Made by a program: the position numbers and the translations under genes. Source: Paludibacter sp. (lineage in GTDB: Bacteria > Bacteroidota > Bacteroidia > Bacteroidales > Paludibacteraceae). From it: 8,205 bases of DNA. The notes beneath the pieces are model-generated. The model saw only the letters and a list, made by a program, of their open reading frames with translations, had not been told where the DNA came from and searched no databases. How positions within the stretch are numbered: the stretch's first letter is position 1; each line of letters starts with the position of its first letter. The stretch lies in assembly GCA_028748945.1 (NCBI GenBank), contig JAQTOL010000126.1, positions 1 to 8,205 of the forward strand. The letters run 5' to 3'. Below are positions 6,083 through 8,205 of this stretch, in pieces.

Positions 6083-7645
6083 ATGTGTAGGGAACCACTT
6101 AAAATAGGCCAATTTTACTTATCGAAAAGTCTTAAATTTTTAGGAAAATCTTTGAATTCTACTTTTGATAAACTAGACAATCGTCTCGCATATGCAATCA
6201 CAGGATGGCTAACACGTTCAAAAAATTCATTTTTTTTGGGGTATGGTTTGAGTTTTGAGCATGAGTGGCGATTCTTGTCCAACAATATTCCGCTGAATGA
6301 ATCCGATGTGAAATATTTTTATCGATTCAAAATCAATCTAAATGGCACCTTTTCAATAAAATATTTTTCCGGTAAACATACTAAATCTGATTTTTTCAAC
6401 GAGCTCGATGATTTAAAAGCAGATCATGAACTTAATTATTTTAAAGAACATTTTTCTCCGAAAATTGAAAATGGGCGCAATACTGCATTACTAATTACCT
6501 TACTGAGGCATTGGGACATGGTAGAAAAAAAATTAGCTATGCCGGCGACTCTATTTAATAATTTTAAAGATATGACTTATCCACTTGATGATGAAGCAAT
6601 AGCAGATATAACAGCTTGGAAAGAAGATGCTATCAAGAAAAAAGAGACATCCTTCGATTTAATTTTTGTCCCTGCTTCTTTCCAGAGTATTTTCGATGAA
6701 ACAAACTTTTTTTATGAGATAAAACAGCACAAATTCTTGTACAGCAAATTCAATGAAAACAAAATTTTAAACGGTCATTCAAAAAAAACGATCGAATACT
6801 TTTTCACAGAACTTGAAAATGTCGATCCTTCTTTAAATTTTGATCATGAAGTTAGTTATTTTGATATATTTACCCTTTTAAATGATACTCATCAAAATCA
6901 ATTTCTAGATTTTATACTTTTGCTTTATGAAAGATTCCCTGAAGATCAGGAAATAGAATTTCATCAATTCCTCATCCAATTATTCGATATCATAAATAGT
7001 TCTTATTTCCAACTCATCATAGCCCAGCAAAAATATGTATTTAATCAGATATACCTCTATCACTCCAAAAAACGCACCATGACTCTACTAGATACAGTCA
7101 ACAATATGGTTCAACGAATAAAGGATACCGGTAAAGATCATCTTTATTTTTATAATACTTTGTGTAATCTAGAAATATTGATCAAATTTAAAGACATTTT
7201 AGAGTTATATAATCTTGATGCAGTAGATGAAGAATACGTTTACCGAATTTTGAATTTTTCTGCTGATAGCCCTCAGGAATTTGATGCTTTTTGCGATATC
7301 GCAGACTTGTTGAATCGTCTTCATTCAAAAACTCCCTTAAATGAATACGCAAATTTTGCTTTATACAATATACGGCAGCACTGTGAAAAAAACAGTGTTA
7401 AGTTCACAAGAAAAATCAACAATTTCTTTGAAGGTTATCTCAATGATTTGTTTGATGTTCAACCCTCAGCAAGAAAAACGAGAAAATATCTAAATAAGTT
7501 TTATCAACAAGATTTACATAATTTTCTCAATAAAGACCGAGTCTTTGTCAGTAAGCTTTTTGACATATTTGATGTTTTAAAATTCGAAAAATTAAAAGGG
7601 AATCTTCCTGATAACATTTTTTCAAATGTTCTAAAAAAACGATAA
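6083..7645 (+). CDS. Uncharacterised 520-aa protein, divergent from the recombinase trio
   Basis: I do not recognise this protein. It is Phe-, Tyr-, Leu-, Asn- and Lys-rich, without signal peptide, clear membrane segment, nucleotide-binding loop or cysteine cluster. The N-terminal third (about 45-125) looks mixed alpha/beta, with short strands such as YFYRFKINL and FSIKYFSG. The rest, about 125-520, reads as largely helical, with many aromatic-rich amphipathic stretches. The ATG at 6083 is the only usable start, since a TAG lies in frame at 6047-6049, but it has no convincing ribosome binding site. Its GC content, about 25% in hand-counted lines, is the lowest in the window. Lying inside the repeats and sharing the control region with the trio, it may be the element's cargo, for example a defence protein, or a fourth mobility protein. 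Neither can be decided here. Confidence 0.6.
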   Translation: MCREPLKIGQFYLSKSLKFLGKSLNSTFDKLDNRLAYAITGWLTRSKNSFFLGYGLSFEHEWRFLSNNIPLNESDVKYFYRFKINLNGTFSIKYFSGKHTKSDFFNELDDLKADHELNYFKEHFSPKIENGRNTALLITLLRHWDMVEKKLAMPATLFNNFKDMTYPLDDEAIADITAWKEDAIKKKETSFDLIFVPASFQSIFDETNFFYEIKQHKFLYSKFNENKILNGHSKKTIEYFFTELENVDPSLNFDHEVSYFDIFTLLNDTHQNQFLDFILLLYERFPEDQEIEFHQFLIQLFDIINSSYFQLIIAQQKYVFNQIYLYHSKKRTMTLLDTVNNMVQRIKDTGKDHLYFYNTLCNLEILIKFKDILELYNLDAVDEEYVYRILNFSADSPQEFDAFCDIADLLNRLHSKTPLNEYANFALYNIRQHCEKNSVKFTRKINNFFEGYLNDLFDVQPSARKTRKYLNKFYQQDLHNFLNKDRVFVSKLFDIFDVLKFEKLKGNLPDNIFSNVLKKR

Positions 7646-7742
7646 CCTCTATCCATATTTTTTGAAATATTCATCGAATAGAATAATAATATGCATGGCA
7701 TAATATTCCTATGTCTCAATATCTTAATCTGCAATATATGTG
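7646..7742. other. AT-rich right end of the element without a gene
   Basis: No supported gene. TATGC-ATG-GCATA (7690-7702) is a small 5-bp hairpin with no T-run, so it is not a convincing terminator. An open frame crossing this stretch on the minus strand is the antisense shadow of the 520-aa gene's end. Confidence 0.5.
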
Positions 7743-7755
7743 TTAATTTCAATAT
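7743..7755 (+). repeat. Right copy of 13-bp direct repeat, candidate attachment-site core
   Basis: Identical to 527-539 (TTAATTTCAATAT). On the minus strand it covers the TGA stop of the small ribbon-helix-helix-like remnant read from 7883, so the element would have gone in at the 3' end of that small gene. Insertion at gene 3' ends is common for tyrosine-recombinase elements. Confidence 0.5.
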
Positions 7756-7883
7756 AGAGTGATCGTTACGTTATGAACGATATTTTTCGCTGCTCGCTGT
7801 GCTACATCCTCACCTCGTATACCGAAACGTTTAGCAAGCCGTTTTTACGCTTGATGGGTTAATCTTACTGAAAGTGATTTCAT
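7749..7883 (-). pseudogene. Ribbon-helix-helix-like small protein broken by an in-frame stop
   Basis: The ATG at 7883 has AGGAAG a few bases upstream and follows the 35-aa peptide gene by 15 bases, so translation probably begins here. It reads MKSLSVRLTHQA, then TAA (7847-7845), then KRLAKRFGIRGEDVAQRAAK and a further 12 residues to TGA at 7751-7749. Ignoring the stop, a 44-residue protein shows a short basic strand followed by two helices, the layout of CopG/Arc-type DNA-binding antitoxins and plasmid regulators. The TAA replaces one helix codon. The second stop lies within the right 13-bp repeat, so element insertion may also have changed the C-terminus. Alternatives are a real 12-residue peptide or chance. 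The family call is by pattern only. Confidence 0.35.
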
Positions 7884-7898
7884 ATATACTTCCTACCC

Positions 7899-8006
7899 TT
7901 AATGTCCTAATGCCACATAAGCACTAACCAATGCGGCCGTGCTAAAAACAACAACATCCAAACCGATTAAAATCAGTGTAATTCGTTTCCAATGACGTCT
8001 CAACAT
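7899..8006 (-). CDS. 35-aa single-pass membrane peptide
   Basis: The gene is too short for routine gene calling but has a near-consensus GGAGG six bases before its ATG at 8006. The peptide begins MLRRHWKR, strongly positive, followed by a continuous hydrophobic stretch from about residue 9 to 33 (LILIGLDVVVFSTAALVSAY), and ends LGH. That layout suggests an inner-membrane single-span peptide with the N-terminus in the cytoplasm. It lies 25 bases after the stop of the upstream small ORF and 15 bases before the ribbon-helix-helix-like remnant, so the three probably form one leftward operon. It could be a small membrane regulator or a type I-like toxic peptide, but there is no evidence for either beyond size and hydrophobicity. 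Confidence 0.55.
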   Translation of the reverse strand: MLRRHWKRITLILIGLDVVVFSTAALVSAYVALGH

Positions 8007-8012
8007 CGTTTT

Positions 8013-8017
8013 CCTCC
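8013..8017 (-). promoter_or_regulatory. Strong ribosome binding site of the 35-aa peptide
   Basis: GGAGG on the minus strand with six bases to the ATG. It is the strongest ribosome site in the window and is the main support for this tiny gene. Confidence 0.6.
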
Positions 8018-8031
8018 AAATAGTATTTTTA

Positions 8032-8205
8032 TCAATTATTGACGAGTCGTTCTTCAATGATTTTTAAACACTCCGCATCATCCGCCATCTCAACTGAATA
8101 ATGCTCAATCGAGATTTCAATAGCGCGTTTAATCTGATACGCTTTTTTCTCATCCCCTGAAAAACACTCTATTAACATATCAACCGCGGTATGCGGCATC
8201 GTAAA
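8032..8205 (-). CDS. Small hypothetical protein, 55 residues or longer (5' end open)
   Basis: On the minus strand a frame is open from the right window edge to TGA at 8034-8032. An ATG at 8199 would give 55 residues, but the frame continues to the edge, so the true start may lie outside. The protein is acidic and reads as helical, with SGDEKKAYQIKRAIEISIEH followed by an Asp/Glu-rich stretch and a terminal RLVNN. I do not recognise it. GC is near 40%, as in the left flank and unlike the element, so it belongs to the recipient replicon or an older island. It leads the small operon that continues with the 35-aa membrane peptide. Confidence 0.5.
   Translation of the reverse strand, partial: FTMPHTAVDMLIECFSGDEKKAYQIKRAIEISIEHYSVEMADDAECLKIIEERLVNN

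Larger units (their letters stand above)
527..7755. mobile_element. Putative 7.2-kb tyrosine-recombinase-trio integrative element
   Basis: The stretch holds a three-gene overlapping recombinase operon (591-5969) and one divergent gene (6083-7645), flanked by a 13-bp direct repeat. Its base composition is lower in GC than both flanks, most clearly in the 520-aa gene. No transposase of the DDE type, no phage structural gene and no conjugation gene is present. The integrase gene points out of the left end and the 520-aa gene points out of the right end. Multi-protein tyrosine recombinase modules are known (Tn554 TnpA/B/C, RIT trios, Gamma-Mobile-Trio islands), but the protein sizes and order here do not match Tn554 or RIT as I know them. 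Exact ends are inferred from the repeat alone. Confidence 0.5.

Noticed and set aside
7690..7702. TATGC-ATG-GCATA hairpin after the 520-aa gene
   Set aside because: The stem has five pairs, a 3-base loop and no T-run, so it is more likely chance in AT-rich DNA.
7504..7752. An 82-codon open frame on the minus strand across the right end of the element
   Set aside because: Most of it is antisense to the 520-aa gene, it lacks a ribosome site, and its product is low-complexity and basic, as expected of an antisense shadow.
425..7922. Near-match ATGCCgCATAA (426-436) and ATGCCaCATAA (7910-7920) as alternative element ends
   Set aside because: One mismatch in 11 bases, and it would place the right end inside the small-gene operon. 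The 13-bp perfect repeat is a better boundary.
1..8205. tRNA gene as integration target, CRISPR array, DDE transposase or phage structural genes
   Set aside because: I saw no cloverleaf-like sequence or TTCRA box at either boundary, no regularly spaced repeats, and no such protein motifs in the frames examined.

Overview
The window looks like a small integrated mobile element of about 7.2 kb sitting in a defence-type or accessory region of a low-to-moderate GC bacterium. The organism cannot be named from the sequence. AbiE-type genes, Shine-Dalgarno sites and small gene clusters of this sort fit a Gram-negative, perhaps gammaproteobacterial, host. Hand-counted sample lines give about 38-40% GC in both flanks, about 32% in the recombinase genes and only about 23-27% in the rightmost large gene, which suggests imported DNA.

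Layout. Positions 1-410 hold the 3' end of an AbiEii-family nucleotidyltransferase toxin gene. From about 527 to 7755, bracketed by a 13-bp direct repeat (TTAATTTCAATAT), lies the putative element. Its right part carries a divergent promoter region (5970-6082). From there a three-gene operon runs leftward: a 281-aa zinc-ribbon-like protein, an 813-aa protein with a degenerate tyrosine-recombinase C-terminus, and a 703-aa tyrosine recombinase with a full catalytic set. The three genes overlap one another by 32 and 8 bases. A 520-aa protein of unknown function runs rightward from the same control region. From 7749 to the window end is a leftward cluster of very small genes: the end of a 55-residue or longer ORF, a 35-aa single-pass membrane peptide with a strong ribosome binding site, and a ribbon-helix-helix-like gene broken by an in-frame stop.

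How it may work (inference). The trio is probably a multi-protein integration/excision machine in which the 703-aa protein cuts, the 813-aa protein is a diverged recombinase partner, and the 281-aa protein is a DNA-binding accessory factor. A 7-bp inverted repeat lies between the two promoters and touches the trio's -35 box, so trio and 520-aa gene may be controlled together. The 520-aa gene is either the element's only cargo or a fourth core component. Two further oddities are a coding-like extension of the integrase frame beyond its stop, running through the left repeat, and a perfect 12-bp palindrome in that same tail.
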